A stretch of DNA of 64,000 nt from Alkalimonas collagenimarina (GTDB lineage Bacteria; Pseudomonadota; Gammaproteobacteria; Enterobacterales; Alteromonadaceae). A model generated the notes under the pieces. That model made no database searches. It was not told the origin of the DNA and saw nothing but the letters and a program-made list of their open reading frames with translations. The DNA is taken from assembly GCF_030717845.1 (NCBI RefSeq), contig NZ_JAUZVZ010000002.1, positions 124,001 through 188,000 of the forward strand, written 5' to 3'. A program made the translations under genes and the position numbers. Of this stretch, positions 10,554-21,391 are shown piece by piece; position 1 is the first letter of the stretch, and every line of letters begins with the position of its first letter.

Positions 10554-11324
10554 GTGATCCATCCATCTGCAGTGATCGAGCCTAGTGCTCAAATTGGCAA
10601 CAATGTTACCGTAGGCCCCTTTAGCTACATTGGGCCTGATGTGGTCATAGGCGATGATTGCATTATTGAATCCAATGTGGTGATTAAAGGACCGAGCTTT
10701 ATTGGTCGCGGTAATCACTTCTTTCAGTTCGCCAGTATAGGTGAAGCTTGTCAGGATAAAAAATACAACAATGAGCCGACTGAGCTGATTGTTGGCGATG
10801 GTAACGTATTTCGGGAAGGGTGTACTGTGCACCGTGGCACCATTCAGGATGAAGGCAAAACGGTCATTGGTAGCCACAACCTGTTTATGAACTACACGCA
10901 TGTGGCACATGATTGTGTGATAGGCAATAACGTTATTTATGCTAACAATGCATCGACAGCGGGACATGTTCATGTCGGTGACTGGGTCATCTTAGGTGGC
11001 ATGAGTGGCATTCATCAGTTTTGTCATATCGGCGCTCATAGTTTTATTGGTGGTGGTTCCATCGTGTTGAAAGATGTGCCTCCATTCGTCATGGCCAATG
11101 GTAGCCCGGCTGTGCCTGCTGGTATCAACTCTGAAGGGTTAAAGCGACGGGGTTTTACTGCAGAGTCAATATTACAAATTCGTCGTGCCTATAAGCAAAT
11201 TTATCGAAAGGGGCTTACAGTGACAGAAGCTGTCGCCGCTTTAACGGAAGCAAGCACTGCAGATGCTGAAGTTCGTCGCTTGACGCAGTTTATTCAAAAT
11301 TCTAGCCGTGGCATTATTCGCTAG
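10554..11324 (+). CDS. lpxA: UDP-N-acetylglucosamine O-acyltransferase
   Basis: LpxA performs the first step of lipid A synthesis, moving a 3-hydroxyacyl chain from ACP to UDP-GlcNAc. The GTG at 10554 is preferred (AGGAGAG about 9 bases upstream), giving 256 residues beginning (M)[14 protein letters not shown]; a GTG at 10533 would overlap the ribosome site. Hexapeptide beta-helix repeats fill the first two thirds. The catalytic His is in [14 protein letters not shown] near residue 118-121, and a helical C-terminal domain follows. One base separates it from fabZ. Confidence 0.95.
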   Translation: MIHPSAVIEPSAQIGNNVTVGPFSYIGPDVVIGDDCIIESNVVIKGPSFIGRGNHFFQFASIGEACQDKKYNNEPTELIVGDGNVFREGCTVHRGTIQDEGKTVIGSHNLFMNYTHVAHDCVIGNNVIYANNASTAGHVHVGDWVILGGMSGIHQFCHIGAHSFIGGGSIVLKDVPPFVMANGSPAVPAGINSEGLKRRGFTAESILQIRRAYKQIYRKGLTVTEAVAALTEASTADAEVRRLTQFIQNSSRGIIR

Positions 11325-11333
11325 TCTACTGCG

Positions 11334-11355
11334 AAGCTGTCTTTATAGGCAGCTT
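11334..11355 (+). terminator. Hairpin between lpxA and lpxB
   Basis: AAGCTGTC (11334-11341) pairs with GGCAGCTT (11348-11355), with one G-U pair, around TTTATA. The following bases are only moderately T-rich, so this may be a weak terminator or an attenuating or RNA-stability hairpin within the operon rather than a true end. Confidence 0.4.
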
Positions 11356-11393
11356 ATTTAGTTTCAAGGTTTAGCGTTTCAGGGTTCAGAGAT

Positions 11394-12566
11394 ATGTCTG
11401 CCAACCACCACAGTAGCTCCCCATTAAAAGTTGCCATCATTGTCGGTGAACACTCCGGCGATATCCTTGCATCGGATCTGATGCAAGCACTAGTAAAACT
11501 GCGGCCAGACACTGAGTTTTTTGGCATTGGTGGCCCTCGCATGCAAGCGCTTGGTTTTCAGGCTTGGTTTGATATGGAAGAGCTAGCGGTTATGGGGCTG
11601 GTGGAAGTATTGGGCCGTTTACCACGCTTGCTCAGTATTCGTAAACAAGTGATCCAGAACGTTTTGGCTGCAAAGCCCGATGTGGTTATAGGCGTCGATG
11701 CGCCTGACTTTAATCTGCCTGTAGAGTTAAAACTAAAACAAGCTGGCTTAACTACAGTGCACTATGTCAGTCCATCGGTATGGGCGTGGCGTCAAAAGCG
11801 CATCCATAAAATTGCTGCGGCTACCGATCTGGTCCTGGCGCTGTTGCCCTTTGAAAAAGCCTTTTACGATCAGCATCAGGTTCCTTGCCGTTTTGTTGGC
11901 CATACCTTAGCGGATAAAATGCCATTGCGGCCTGATAAAGCAGCCAGCAAAGTTGAGCTCGAGTTAAAAGCGTCGCAAGTGCTGGCTTTGATGCCTGGCA
12001 GCCGGACCAATGAAATAAAACTATTAACCCCACACTTTTTAGCAGCAGCGGAGCAGTTGCAACAGAGCAAGCCAGATTTACAGCTTGTCTGTGCCATGGT
12101 AACTGAACAAAAAGCTCAGTTGTTCCAACAATTAAAAGCACAATATGCGCCAGAGCTTGATATCAAGCTGATCATTGGTCAGTCTCGACAGGTACTCACT
12201 GCGGCAGATGCTGTCTTTATTGCTTCTGGTACGGCAACGTTAGAAGCCATGCTAGCCAAGTGCCCGATGGTGGTTGCTTATAAAATGAATGCATTGACCT
12301 ACCGGCTGGCCCGACTGCTGGTACATATCGATTATTTTAGTTTGCCCAACTTATTGGCCAATAAGGCGTTAGTGCCTGAATTGCTGCAAGATGATGTCAA
12401 TGCAACTGAATTAGTGCAGCGTATGAAGCCGTTGTTAAACGATGACAGCGAGGCATTGCAACACCATTTTACCGAGTTGCACCAGGTATTACGCTGCAAT
12501 GCCAGTGCTCAGGCGGCAGAAGCGGTAGTGGCACTTGTGGCAGAAAGGAGCGCGCATGCATCCTGA
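11394..12566 (+). CDS. lpxB: Lipid A disaccharide synthase
   Basis: LpxB is a peripheral inner-membrane GT-B glycosyltransferase (family GT19). It joins UDP-2,3-diacylglucosamine and lipid X into the lipid A disaccharide. The 390-residue protein has the N-terminal [14 protein letters not shown] segment, [12 protein letters not shown] near 101, [11 protein letters not shown] near 123, and the donor-site stretch [12 protein letters not shown] near 200. It follows lpxA after 69 bases and overlaps rnhB by 11. Confidence 0.96.
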   Translation: MSANHHSSSPLKVAIIVGEHSGDILASDLMQALVKLRPDTEFFGIGGPRMQALGFQAWFDMEELAVMGLVEVLGRLPRLLSIRKQVIQNVLAAKPDVVIGVDAPDFNLPVELKLKQAGLTTVHYVSPSVWAWRQKRIHKIAAATDLVLALLPFEKAFYDQHQVPCRFVGHTLADKMPLRPDKAASKVELELKASQVLALMPGSRTNEIKLLTPHFLAAAEQLQQSKPDLQLVCAMVTEQKAQLFQQLKAQYAPELDIKLIIGQSRQVLTAADAVFIASGTATLEAMLAKCPMVVAYKMNALTYRLARLLVHIDYFSLPNLLANKALVPELLQDDVNATELVQRMKPLLNDDSEALQHHFTELHQVLRCNASAQAAEAVVALVAERSAHAS

Positions 12567-13155
12567 GTTTCAACGACCTAATGTTCAACTTATTTGTGGT
12601 GTCGATGAGGTTGGGCGGGGGCCTCTGGTTGGTGCAGTCGTCACAGCGGCAGTGATACTCCCAAGCCATCATTCGATTGTAGGCTTGGCTGACTCAAAAA
12701 AGCTAACACACAGCAAGCGTCTAAAGTTGGCGAGCGAGATAAAAGCGCAGGCATTGTCTTGGGCGCTGGGGCGCGCAGAAGTGGCAGAGATTGATCAGTT
12801 GAATATTTTGCATGCCACCATGCTGGCAATGCAGCGAGCGGTTGATGCTCTATCTATTGAGCCGGAGTGGGTGTTGGTGGATGGCAATCGTTGCCCGGAG
12901 TTTGCCATGCCAGCTACTGCTGTCGTCAAAGGCGATAGTCGGGTAGCTGAAATTAGCGCCGCTTCCATTCTGGCCAAAGTCGCGCGAGATGCTGAAATGG
13001 AACAATTGGATATCGCCTATCCTCAGTTTGGTTTTGCCAGCCATAAAGGCTATCCAACCGCCCAGCATCTGGCGGCTATCCGCCAACATGGTATCATTGC
13101 AGAACATCGTCGCAGTTTTAAACCGGTACAACAGATCATATTGGCCTCTGCATGA
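12556..13155 (+). CDS. rnhB: Ribonuclease HII
   Basis: RNase HII cuts RNA-DNA hybrids and single ribonucleotides embedded in DNA. I chose the ATG at 12556, with AAAGGAG at 12544-12550, giving 199 residues, essentially the E. coli length. An upstream in-frame start at 12535 would lengthen the lpxB overlap. [19 protein letters not shown] near the N-terminus holds the paired catalytic Asp and Glu, and [10 protein letters not shown] follows. The stop overlaps the dnaE start by four bases (ATGA). Confidence 0.95.
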   Translation: MHPEFQRPNVQLICGVDEVGRGPLVGAVVTAAVILPSHHSIVGLADSKKLTHSKRLKLASEIKAQALSWALGRAEVAEIDQLNILHATMLAMQRAVDALSIEPEWVLVDGNRCPEFAMPATAVVKGDSRVAEISAASILAKVARDAEMEQLDIAYPQFGFASHKGYPTAQHLAAIRQHGIIAEHRRSFKPVQQIILASA

Positions 13156-16100
13156 CATCACCAGCCTTTATTCACCTTCGGGTCCACAGTGACTTCTCCA
13201 TGATTGATGGAGTGGCTAAAGTTAAACCTATCCTAAAAGCAACACAGCAACAGGGTATGGCGGCTCTGGCACTGACCGATCAGATGAACCTCTGTGGGCT
13301 GGTCCGTTTTTATGGTGGCGCCATTGCTGCAGGGATTAAGCCGATTATTGGTGCTGACTTTTGGGTGCATGACGACACCTTTAGTCAGGATAGTGGCCGC
13401 ATGGTTATACTAGCCGCAGACAACACCGGTTATCAGAATCTCACTTTGTTGATCTCTAAGGCTTACTTACGGGGTTATTTGCATGGCAAGCCGCAAATTG
13501 ATCACCACTGGTTGGCAGAACATTCGGCTGGTCTTATCCTGCTGTCCGGGGGCAAGGATGGCTTAGTGGGCAAAGCGCTGCTTAAAAATAATCAGGCGGT
13601 GCTGAAGGGGCTCACCGCGTTTTACCAACAGCACTTTGCTGATCGCTTTTATTTGGAGTTAATCCGGACGGATCGCCCGGATGAAGAGCACTACATTCAA
13701 TTAGCCGTTGAGCTAGCTGAGCGTGCTGAATTTCCTGTGGTTGCTACCAACGAAGTGGTGTTCTTATCAGCGGATGATTTTGCGGCTCATGAAATTCGAG
13801 TCGCTATTCATGATGGGTATACCCTGGATGATAAGCGCCGACCACAACATTATTCCGCTCAGCAATACTTACGCACTGAGCAGGAGATGCTGGAGCTGTT
13901 TCAGGATATTCCTGAAGCGTTGCAAAACACGGTAGAAATTGCCAAACGCTGCAATGTCACCATTCGATTGAATGAATACTTTCTGCCTGCGTTCCCAACT
14001 GGTGGCATGTCGGATGCCGACTTTCTGGTGCTTAAATCGCGCGAAGGACTCGAAGTTCGTTTAGAGCAGTTATTTCCTGATCCCTCTGTCCGTGTTGAAA
14101 AACGACCCGAGTATGACGAGCGTTTGCAGATAGAGCTGGATGTCATCAATCAGATGGGCTTTCCTGGCTACTTCTTGGTGGTGATGGAGTTTATTCAGTG
14201 GAGTAAAGATCATGGCATTCCAGTGGGGCCAGGTCGTGGTTCTGGTGCTGGCTCTTTGGTCGCCTATGCATTAAAAATTACTGATTTGGATCCGTTAGAG
14301 TTTGATTTACTGTTCGAGCGTTTTCTCAATCCTGAGCGGGTCTCCATGCCCGATTTCGACGTCGACTTTTGCATGGATCGTCGTGATGAGGTGATCGACC
14401 ATGTTGCTGAGATGTACGGCCGTGAAGCGGTATCGCAAATCATCACCTTTGGTACCATGGCGGCGAAAGCAGTTATTCGTGACGTAGGCCGGGTACTGGG
14501 CCATCCGTATGGCTTTGTTGACCGTATTTCCAAATTGATCCCACCCACGCCGGGCATGACGCTGGAACAAGCCTTTAAAGAAGAGCCGCGCTTACCTGAG
14601 CTGTATGAGCAGGATGATGAAGTTCGTGACTTAATCGATATGGCGCGTCAGCTCGAAGGGGTCACTCGCAACGCCGGTAAACACGCGGGTGGGGTAGTGA
14701 TTGCTCCGACTAAAATTACCGACTTCTCGCCGCTGTATTGCGATGACGAAGGCAATAACCCGGTCACCCAGTTTGATAAAAATGATGTTGAAACTGCTGG
14801 CTTGGTCAAGTTTGATTTTCTCGGCTTACGGACTTTGACTATACTGCAATGGGCTGTGGATATGGTCAATGCCAAGCGCCAGCACACCGATGAGCCCTTA
14901 GTCGATATCAATGCCATTCCACTGACTGACCAAAAGAGCTTTAAAACGCTGCTTAAAGCCGATACCACGGCAGTATTCCAGCTTGAATCACGCGGTATGA
15001 AAGACCTGATCCGGCGCTTAAAGCCCGATTGTTTTGAAGACATGATCGCTTTGGTGGCTCTATTTCGGCCGGGTCCGCTGCAGTCTGGCATGGTAGATAA
15101 CTTCATCGACCGGAAACAAGGCCGTGAAGCGATTTCCTATCCGGATGCCACCTACCAGCACGATTCATTGCAGCCCATCTTAGAGCCGACCTATGGCATT
15201 ATATTGTATCAAGAGCAGGTGATGCAGATTGCTCAGGTACTGGCGGGCTACACACTGGGTGGTGCTGACTTGTTGCGCCGGGCCATGGGTAAGAAAAAAC
15301 CCGAAGAAATGGCCAAGCAGCGGGCGGTATTTGAAGAAGGCGCACGGCAAAATAATATTGATGGTGAACTGGCAATCAAGATCTTCGACTTGGTGGAAAA
15401 GTTTGCTGGTTATGGCTTTAACAAATCGCATTCAGCCGCCTATGCTTTGGTGTCCTACCAGACGCTGTGGATGAAGACGCATTTCCCGGCTGAGTTTATG
15501 GCGGCAGTAATGTCGGCTGATATGGACAATACCGATAAAATTGTCACGCTGGTCGATGAGTGCGAACGGATGAAATTAAACTTGCTACCACCTGATGTTA
15601 ACGCAGGCTTGTACAAGTTTACGGTGGATGAGCAAGGTCGCATCATTTACGGTATAGGTGCCATTAAAGGCGTGGGTGAGGGGCCAGTGGCTGCCATTAT
15701 TGAGGCGCGTGAGCAACAAGGGCCTTTCAGCGACTTATTTGATTTTTGCTACAAAGTCGATTTAAAAAAACTGGGTCGACGGGTCATTGAGAAGTTGATT
15801 CTGGCCGGTGCTATGGATCAGCTTGGTCCTCATCGGGCTGCATTAAAAGCCAGTTTAGATGATGCGGTACGAGCGGCTGAGCAACAAGCAAAAGCCGAAC
15901 TGATTGGCCAGAATGATTTATTTGGCTCCTTAACTCCAGAACCTGAGCAGGCCATGCAATCCTTTAAGCAAGTTGCGCCTTGGCCAGATGAAGTGTGGTT
16001 GGAAGGAGAGCGCGAGACGCTAGGCTTGTATTTAACTGGTCATCCGATTAATCGCTACTTAGATGAGTTAAAGCATTATGTTGCGTATCGGCTGGTCGAT

Positions 16101-16625
16101 TTACAGCCCACCCGATCGGAGCAGAGCACCACCGTCGCTGGTTTGGTGGTTTCGGTGCGGATTTTAGTGAATAAACGGGGCCGCCGTTGGGCCTTGCTGA
16201 CGCTGGATGATAAGTCAGCCCGGGTGGATGTTCGGTTGTTTCCCGACCAGTTTGATGCCTTTGAAAGCATACTGCAAAAAGATCAGGTGGTGGTGGTGAC
16301 CGGACAGGTACGATTTGATGATTTCAGTGGTGGCCTTACAATGACCGGCCGAGATATCGCTGAAATTACGGCCGTTCGAGAAAAATATCTAAAATCGCTG
16401 CAAATTACGTTAAAATCAGCAGATTGTGATACCAAGTATATTCAGCAGCTGCAGCAGGTATTGGCTGAGCATAAAGCGGGAACGGTACCTGTGTTGTTGC
16501 ATTATAAGCGACCTGAAGGTCAGGTCAGTTTGCGCTTAGGAAGCGAATGGTGGATCACACCAACCGATGTGTTGTTGCATCAGCTCCGGCAATTAGCAAC
16601 AATAGACTTAGAATTTCATAATTGA
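13152..16625 (+). CDS. dnaE: DNA polymerase III alpha subunit
   Basis: This is the replicative polymerase subunit of Pol III. The 1157-residue chain (E. coli 1160) begins with a PHP domain ([15 protein letters not shown]). The C-family polymerase core follows, with [15 protein letters not shown] near 360 and the catalytic [15 protein letters not shown] near 400. Later come helix-hairpin-helix and OB-fold regions. QNDLF near residue 920 fits the beta-clamp binding motif. It lies between rnhB (four-base overlap) and accA, as in many gammaproteobacteria. Confidence 0.97.
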   Translation: MTSPAFIHLRVHSDFSMIDGVAKVKPILKATQQQGMAALALTDQMNLCGLVRFYGGAIAAGIKPIIGADFWVHDDTFSQDSGRMVILAADNTGYQNLTLLISKAYLRGYLHGKPQIDHHWLAEHSAGLILLSGGKDGLVGKALLKNNQAVLKGLTAFYQQHFADRFYLELIRTDRPDEEHYIQLAVELAERAEFPVVATNEVVFLSADDFAAHEIRVAIHDGYTLDDKRRPQHYSAQQYLRTEQEMLELFQDIPEALQNTVEIAKRCNVTIRLNEYFLPAFPTGGMSDADFLVLKSREGLEVRLEQLFPDPSVRVEKRPEYDERLQIELDVINQMGFPGYFLVVMEFIQWSKDHGIPVGPGRGSGAGSLVAYALKITDLDPLEFDLLFERFLNPERVSMPDFDVDFCMDRRDEVIDHVAEMYGREAVSQIITFGTMAAKAVIRDVGRVLGHPYGFVDRISKLIPPTPGMTLEQAFKEEPRLPELYEQDDEVRDLIDMARQLEGVTRNAGKHAGGVVIAPTKITDFSPLYCDDEGNNPVTQFDKNDVETAGLVKFDFLGLRTLTILQWAVDMVNAKRQHTDEPLVDINAIPLTDQKSFKTLLKADTTAVFQLESRGMKDLIRRLKPDCFEDMIALVALFRPGPLQSGMVDNFIDRKQGREAISYPDATYQHDSLQPILEPTYGIILYQEQVMQIAQVLAGYTLGGADLLRRAMGKKKPEEMAKQRAVFEEGARQNNIDGELAIKIFDLVEKFAGYGFNKSHSAAYALVSYQTLWMKTHFPAEFMAAVMSADMDNTDKIVTLVDECERMKLNLLPPDVNAGLYKFTVDEQGRIIYGIGAIKGVGEGPVAAIIEAREQQGPFSDLFDFCYKVDLKKLGRRVIEKLILAGAMDQLGPHRAALKASLDDAVRAAEQQAKAELIGQNDLFGSLTPEPEQAMQSFKQVAPWPDEVWLEGERETLGLYLTGHPINRYLDELKHYVAYRLVDLQPTRSEQSTTVAGLVVSVRILVNKRGRRWALLTLDDKSARVDVRLFPDQFDAFESILQKDQVVVVTGQVRFDDFSGGLTMTGRDIAEITAVREKYLKSLQITLKSADCDTKYIQQLQQVLAEHKAGTVPVLLHYKRPEGQVSLRLGSEWWITPTDVLLHQLRQLATIDLEFHN

Positions 16626-16655
16626 ACCGAATTATAAAAGAAGGTTTGACGACTC

Positions 16656-17612
16656 ATGATGTTAAATTACCTCGAATTTGAGCAGCCGATCGCGGAGCTG
16701 GAAGCAAAAATTGATGAGCTGCGTAATGTCAGTCGCAATGGCGACTTTGATCTGGGGCTGGAAGAAGAAGTCAATCGCCTGAAAGAAAAAAGCCTGGCAC
16801 TCACCAAGAAAATTTTTGCTGAGTTGGGGGCCTGGCAAGTGGCGCAATTAGCACGTCATCCGCATCGTCCTTATACGCTGGATTACATTGAACATATGTT
16901 CACTGATTTTGACGAGCTGGCCGGTGATCGTACTTTTGCCAACGATGTTGCCATTGTTGGTGGTACTGCGCGTTTGGATGGTAAGCCAGTGATGATCATT
17001 GGCCATCAGAAAGGTCGTGATACCAAAGAAAAAGTACGTCGTAACTTTGGTATGCCCCGACCTGAAGGCTACCGCAAAGCGTTACGCTTAATGGAGATGG
17101 CTGAGCGCTTTAAAATGCCAATTATTACCTTTATCGATACCCCGGGTGCCTATCCTGGTATCGGCGCGGAAGAACGCGGTCAAAGTGAAGCCATTGCACG
17201 TAATTTAAAGGTGATGGCTGGCTTGAAGGTACCGGTGATCTGTACTGTAGTTGGTGAAGGTGGCTCTGGTGGCGCTTTAGCCATTGGCGTGGGCGATCGT
17301 GTCAACATGCTGCAATACAGTACCTACTCGGTGATTTCACCGGAGGGCTGTGCTTCCATCTTATGGAAAAGTGCCGATAAAGCTCCATTGGCAGCTGATG
17401 CCATGGGGATCACTGCGCCTCGTTTGAAAGAACTGGATTTAATCAACCGCGTGATTACTGAACCTTTAGGTGGAGCTCATCGTGCGCCTGAAGAAATGGC
17501 GCTGTCGTTAAAAAGCGTGATCCTGAATGATCTTGAGCAGTTGGAGACCTTGTCTGTGCAGGAGTTATTGGATAAACGGTACCAGCGACTGATGTCATTC
17601 GGCTACTGCTAA
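16656..17612 (+). CDS. accA: Acetyl-CoA carboxylase carboxyltransferase alpha subunit
   Basis: AccA, with AccD, transfers the carboxyl group from carboxybiotin to acetyl-CoA to give malonyl-CoA for fatty acid synthesis. The 318-residue protein opens [20 protein letters not shown], aligned with E. coli AccA at the first ATG (16656). It has the conserved [20 protein letters not shown] and [15 protein letters not shown] segments of the crotonase-like fold. It follows dnaE by 30 bases and precedes tilS by 7. Confidence 0.97.
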   Translation: MMLNYLEFEQPIAELEAKIDELRNVSRNGDFDLGLEEEVNRLKEKSLALTKKIFAELGAWQVAQLARHPHRPYTLDYIEHMFTDFDELAGDRTFANDVAIVGGTARLDGKPVMIIGHQKGRDTKEKVRRNFGMPRPEGYRKALRLMEMAERFKMPIITFIDTPGAYPGIGAEERGQSEAIARNLKVMAGLKVPVICTVVGEGGSGGALAIGVGDRVNMLQYSTYSVISPEGCASILWKSADKAPLAADAMGITAPRLKELDLINRVITEPLGGAHRAPEEMALSLKSVILNDLEQLETLSVQELLDKRYQRLMSFGYC

Positions 17613-17619
17613 CCTGCCA

Positions 17620-18954
17620 ATGAAAACCCCTGAGCGAGACGAGCAGCTGCAGGACTATCTGGCTGCTTGTCTGCAAGCTCATCACCCGAAAAAGGTCGTG
17701 CTCGCCCTTAGCGGTGGTCTGGATTCGATGGTGTTGCTGCAATTGCTTTATCAGTTACAACAACAGGCACCATGGCAACTACTCGCTGTTCATATTCATC
17801 ATGGTCTGCAGCCTGATGCAGATCAGTGGTTGTTATTTTGTCAGCAGCAATGTCAGCAACGGGGCATCAGTTTTGCCAGCCATCACCTGCAAATAAGTGG
17901 TCAGGACAATCTGGAAGCGCGGGCTCGGCATGCGCGTTATCAAGCACTCGAACCTTACTGTGATTCAGCAGATACCTTATTACTCACGGCTCACCATGCG
18001 GATGACCAGCTGGAAACTCTGTTACTGGCGCTGAAACGTGGCAGTGGCGTGGCGGGCTTGGCTGGTATTGCAACAAAGCGCCCCTTTGCTGACGGTGTAT
18101 TAGTTAGACCGTTATTGCCATTCAGTCGTTTTGAGCTCGAACAGTATGCTCAACAGCATCAGCTAGACTGGGTGGAGGATGCCAGTAATCAGGATAGCCG
18201 ATTCGATCGAAACTTTTTGCGGCAACAGATCCTGCCTTTACTGACAGAGCGATGGCCGGCATTCGCCCACACAGCGAGCAGAAGCATGGCCCATTGTGCC
18301 CAGGCCCATCAGCAATTACGTGCCATAACTGCTGATATGGCAAGCCAATGCATCCGCTCGAGTGGTGAATTACAATTATCTGCACTGGCTCGTTACCCGA
18401 AAGTACAACAAGATGCCATCATCCGTTACTGGCTGGCGCCGTATCAACTCAACCCAACTCAACGCTGGTTACAGACACTGCATCGTGACGTGATTGAAGC
18501 ACGACAGGATGCATCACCAATATTGCAGCTTTCAGATTGGCATATTCGACGTTACAACGAGCAGTTGTATGTGCTGCAAAATAATACCGAACAACCTGTT
18601 GACAGGACATTGAGTTGGCAAGGGGAAGCTGAGCTGCAACTACCGGAAAGTCTGGGGATACTGCGCTTTAGTGTGAAACAACCGAAAGATAGTGCTGACT
18701 GGTTGCCGCTACAGTTAACAGAGGCGGGCGTGACGGTTTGTTTTGGCACCATGAGTGCCCGTTTTAAACCTGCTAATGTACCTCAGCATAAACCGCTGAA
18801 ACAGTGGTGCCAGCTGTGGCAGATCCCTCCCTGGCAGCGGCAGAGATTGCCTTTGATTTTCCAGCAGGGCCAATTAGTGGCAGTAGCAGGATACGCAAGT
18901 GCTTGCCATGCAGAGCAGGCTACGGTGTGGCTGAACCATCAGCGATCTGATTGA
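17620..18954 (+). CDS. tilS: tRNA(Ile)-lysidine synthetase
   Basis: TilS attaches lysine to C34 of the CAU-anticodon tRNA-Ile, so that it reads AUA codons. The 444-residue protein has the N-type ATP pyrophosphatase loop SGGLDSMVLL near residue 31, HIHHGLQPDAD near 59, TAHHADDQLETLL near 125, and a C-terminal substrate-binding domain that is more variable. It is the last gene of the plus-strand run. Only 52 bases separate it from the convergent GGDEF gene, and I see no strong terminator there. Confidence 0.95.
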   Translation: MKTPERDEQLQDYLAACLQAHHPKKVVLALSGGLDSMVLLQLLYQLQQQAPWQLLAVHIHHGLQPDADQWLLFCQQQCQQRGISFASHHLQISGQDNLEARARHARYQALEPYCDSADTLLLTAHHADDQLETLLLALKRGSGVAGLAGIATKRPFADGVLVRPLLPFSRFELEQYAQQHQLDWVEDASNQDSRFDRNFLRQQILPLLTERWPAFAHTASRSMAHCAQAHQQLRAITADMASQCIRSSGELQLSALARYPKVQQDAIIRYWLAPYQLNPTQRWLQTLHRDVIEARQDASPILQLSDWHIRRYNEQLYVLQNNTEQPVDRTLSWQGEAELQLPESLGILRFSVKQPKDSADWLPLQLTEAGVTVCFGTMSARFKPANVPQHKPLKQWCQLWQIPPWQRQRLPLIFQQGQLVAVAGYASACHAEQATVWLNHQRSD

Positions 18955-19006
18955 GCTACTTACAGAACTCTGAAATAAACATCCAGAGGTTGTTAGGGGA
19001 GAGCTA

Positions 19007-19906
19007 TCAGGCTCGGCGCACTCGGTTTTTACCTGCCTCTTTGGCGGCATACAAGGCTTTATCCGCTTGTTGAAATAATTCATTAGGGTTTTGATGTGGT
19101 TGCCACACAGCAATGCCAGCGCTGGCAGTGACCTGATAGTTTTGACAACGGTGATCGCGATTAATAGCTTTTACCAAACGGTGTGCTATCAGTTCTGTAC
19201 TGGTCACATCATCGCCACTCAATATAACGGCAAATTCATCGCCGCCGAACCGGAATAAGCTATCGGTACAGCGTAAAGTTGAATGCATCGATTCAGCGAT
19301 GGCAACTAAGATATCATCACCAGCGCTATGGCCATAATCATCATTCACTTGTTTAAAGTTATCCAGATCAAGCAGGATGACGGCACAACTTTGTTGCAAG
19401 CGATCTGCCAATCGAACGAACTTATCCAGGCTGTCATCAAAAAAACGACGGTTGCCTAACCCTGTCAGGGTATCTTTCATTGCCATTTGCTGTAAGCGTG
19501 TAACTACGAGTGCATTGCGAAGTGGATACAACCACTCAACTTCAAGTGTTTGCAGCTGCTTGCAGAGCAGGGGCGTGAAAGGCTGATCACTGCTGTATTG
19601 AATCTTGGCCAGACACTGCTCTTTCAACATGAGTAAACTGCGGTGTTGGTAACTTGCTTCTGATGAGCCTGGTGCATTAAATTCACCAATGGCGGTTTGT
19701 AACTCGACCCCACTAAGCGGCAGAATATTGCCAGCTGCCATGGAAAAGAATTGCAATTGCTCCCTGATGTCTAAGCTGGTTTGCAGTTGGGCTAGCAGGC
19801 TTTGGCTGTCATCAGTCGGCAAGGTACGCCAATACTCATCCGTAGCCACAGCCGCATAGCTTGGTGCTGTCGGTAAGGAAATCTCGGATAAAAAACAGAG
19901 GGTCAT
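19007..19906 (-). CDS. Diguanylate cyclase (GGDEF domain)
   Basis: The protein probably makes cyclic di-GMP from two GTP. From the ATG at 19906, which has AAGGA 7 bases upstream, it is 299 residues; an ATG six codons earlier lacks a ribosome site. The C-terminal GGDEF domain (about 145-299) is complete, with DTLTGLGNRRFFDD, DLDNFKQVNDDYGHSAGDD and the active-site FRFGGDEFAVIL. RCTD five residues before GGDEF fits the RxxD inhibitory site. The N-terminal 140 residues are helical-looking with no domain I recognise and no membrane segment, so the input signal is unknown. Confidence 0.9.
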   Translation of the reverse strand: MTLCFLSEISLPTAPSYAAVATDEYWRTLPTDDSQSLLAQLQTSLDIREQLQFFSMAAGNILPLSGVELQTAIGEFNAPGSSEASYQHRSLLMLKEQCLAKIQYSSDQPFTPLLCKQLQTLEVEWLYPLRNALVVTRLQQMAMKDTLTGLGNRRFFDDSLDKFVRLADRLQQSCAVILLDLDNFKQVNDDYGHSAGDDILVAIAESMHSTLRCTDSLFRFGGDEFAVILSGDDVTSTELIAHRLVKAINRDHRCQNYQVTASAGIAVWQPHQNPNELFQQADKALYAAKEAGKNRVRRA

Positions 19907-20067
19907 GGCAGCGTCCTTAATCATTCACTGATGAATTTTAAAGCAAAAACCATGCCTATTTGTTAATAGACTCATGAATCAAAGAGTTAATCCAGGTAGG
20001 TGGATGATTCAAGGATGTAGAATACGTTTGTGCGGTTTTTTTGACTCCTTACTTGCCAAAGCGCCCA

Positions 20068-21210
20068 CTAGTCACTTTCCAAAAATTCTATAATGGTATC
20101 GAGTTGATGCATACCATCTTCGTAGCCAATATCGATCAATCGTCGGGTGAAGTCTTGTTCAAATAATAAATAACTCGCCAAGCTGGAGTCAGAGTGCTGA
20201 CCAATACCCAGCATGCGAAATAAAGTACGCACGGCCAGCGGCAGTGATAAAAAGTGCTCACTGGCAATTTGATTAAAGTTTTGGCTGGGGTTTAGCAGCA
20301 AACTATCGATGGGCTTCAATTTGGTCTCAATACCATGTTGCTGCATCGTTGCTATGGTGCTGTTGATGCGCTGCATCCGCTCCAGATCGGAGTTCAATGT
20401 ATCGGCAAACACTGTATCCAGCAGGTGACCGGCAATGGTTGCAAGCCCCGGGTGGTGTGGCAAGCGTTCACTCATATCATGGCTTCGGGGCTGTTCGAGG
20501 CCAATAATCAAAATTTTCTCAGCACCTAAGTGTATGGGGGCACTTAGCGGCGATAATTGATTGACTGAGCCATCGCCAAAATACTGTTGATGGATCCGCA
20601 CCGAAGGGAACACCACTGGAATAGCGGCTGAAGCCAACAAGTGATGCAAGCCAAGCAATGTCCGCTGGCCACAGCGTTTAGCACGGCGCCACTCATTGGC
20701 ACTGTCGGATTGAAAAAAGGTCATTGAATCGCCATTGCTATAGCTTGATGCTGTCACAGAGACACTCGATAAATAGCCGCCCATGATATTGCGATCCAGT
20801 CGTTTTAAGTCGAGGATTTTGCCTAGCAACCGCTGCAAAGGCGCGTTATCAAACAAACTGACGGGACGCTTATTGGCGTAATCTGCCTGAAAGGCGCTAA
20901 AAGCACCTCGAAGTAAATGTCTGAATACACGTGGGTAATCAGAATAATACACCTGATTGGTATGGAACTGTCGCCACACCCATTCGATTTTCTTTACCCC
21001 CAGGTGAAAACATGAGGCATAACAGGCAATGCCAGTGCCATTGATGGCTCCGGCCGATGTTCCACAAATAATATCAAACGGAATTTTACTGTTGCGGGGG
21101 TAGCGGCTGGCAATCGCTTTTAGCATACCGACCTGATACGCTGCTCTGGCTCCACCTCCTGTGAGTAACAAAGCAATTTTTTTTCGACCAGAGGGTACTG
21201 TCTGTCTCAT
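20068..21210 (-). CDS. Patatin-like phospholipase
   Basis: This is a serine lipase or acylhydrolase of the patatin family. The 380-residue protein has the oxyanion glycine loop GGGARAAYQVGML near residue 18, the nucleophile elbow GTSAGAING (GxSxG) near 50, and the dyad Asp in FGDGSVNQLSP near 215. There is no signal peptide, so it is probably cytoplasmic or membrane-peripheral. The substrate cannot be inferred; bacterial members act on phospholipids or neutral lipids. It is a single gene between a GGDEF gene and a divergent DUF3014 gene. Confidence 0.88.
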   Translation of the reverse strand: MRQTVPSGRKKIALLLTGGGARAAYQVGMLKAIASRYPRNSKIPFDIICGTSAGAINGTGIACYASCFHLGVKKIEWVWRQFHTNQVYYSDYPRVFRHLLRGAFSAFQADYANKRPVSLFDNAPLQRLLGKILDLKRLDRNIMGGYLSSVSVTASSYSNGDSMTFFQSDSANEWRRAKRCGQRTLLGLHHLLASAAIPVVFPSVRIHQQYFGDGSVNQLSPLSAPIHLGAEKILIIGLEQPRSHDMSERLPHHPGLATIAGHLLDTVFADTLNSDLERMQRINSTIATMQQHGIETKLKPIDSLLLNPSQNFNQIASEHFLSLPLAVRTLFRMLGIGQHSDSSLASYLLFEQDFTRRLIDIGYEDGMHQLDTIIEFLESD

Positions 21211-21391
21211 TCAGCTGAACTTTTTTTGTTGCTATCGCTCTGTTGCTTAAGAGAAACTAAGCATACGCGAAGCCATTGATGTAAGATTCTTCTATTGTAT
21301 GCGTAAGCGGACAATAGTGCGACCTGACTTTAGTCTGGTTGGCTTACTCATCAAATGCAACCCGCTTTTTTATTATTCATCAGAGGTCGAC

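Noticed and set aside
10443-10973. A 176-codon antisense frame over fabZ and lpxA
   Set aside because: It is a mirror of the hexapeptide repeats in lpxA, with a composition that fits a shadow frame; no ribosome site.
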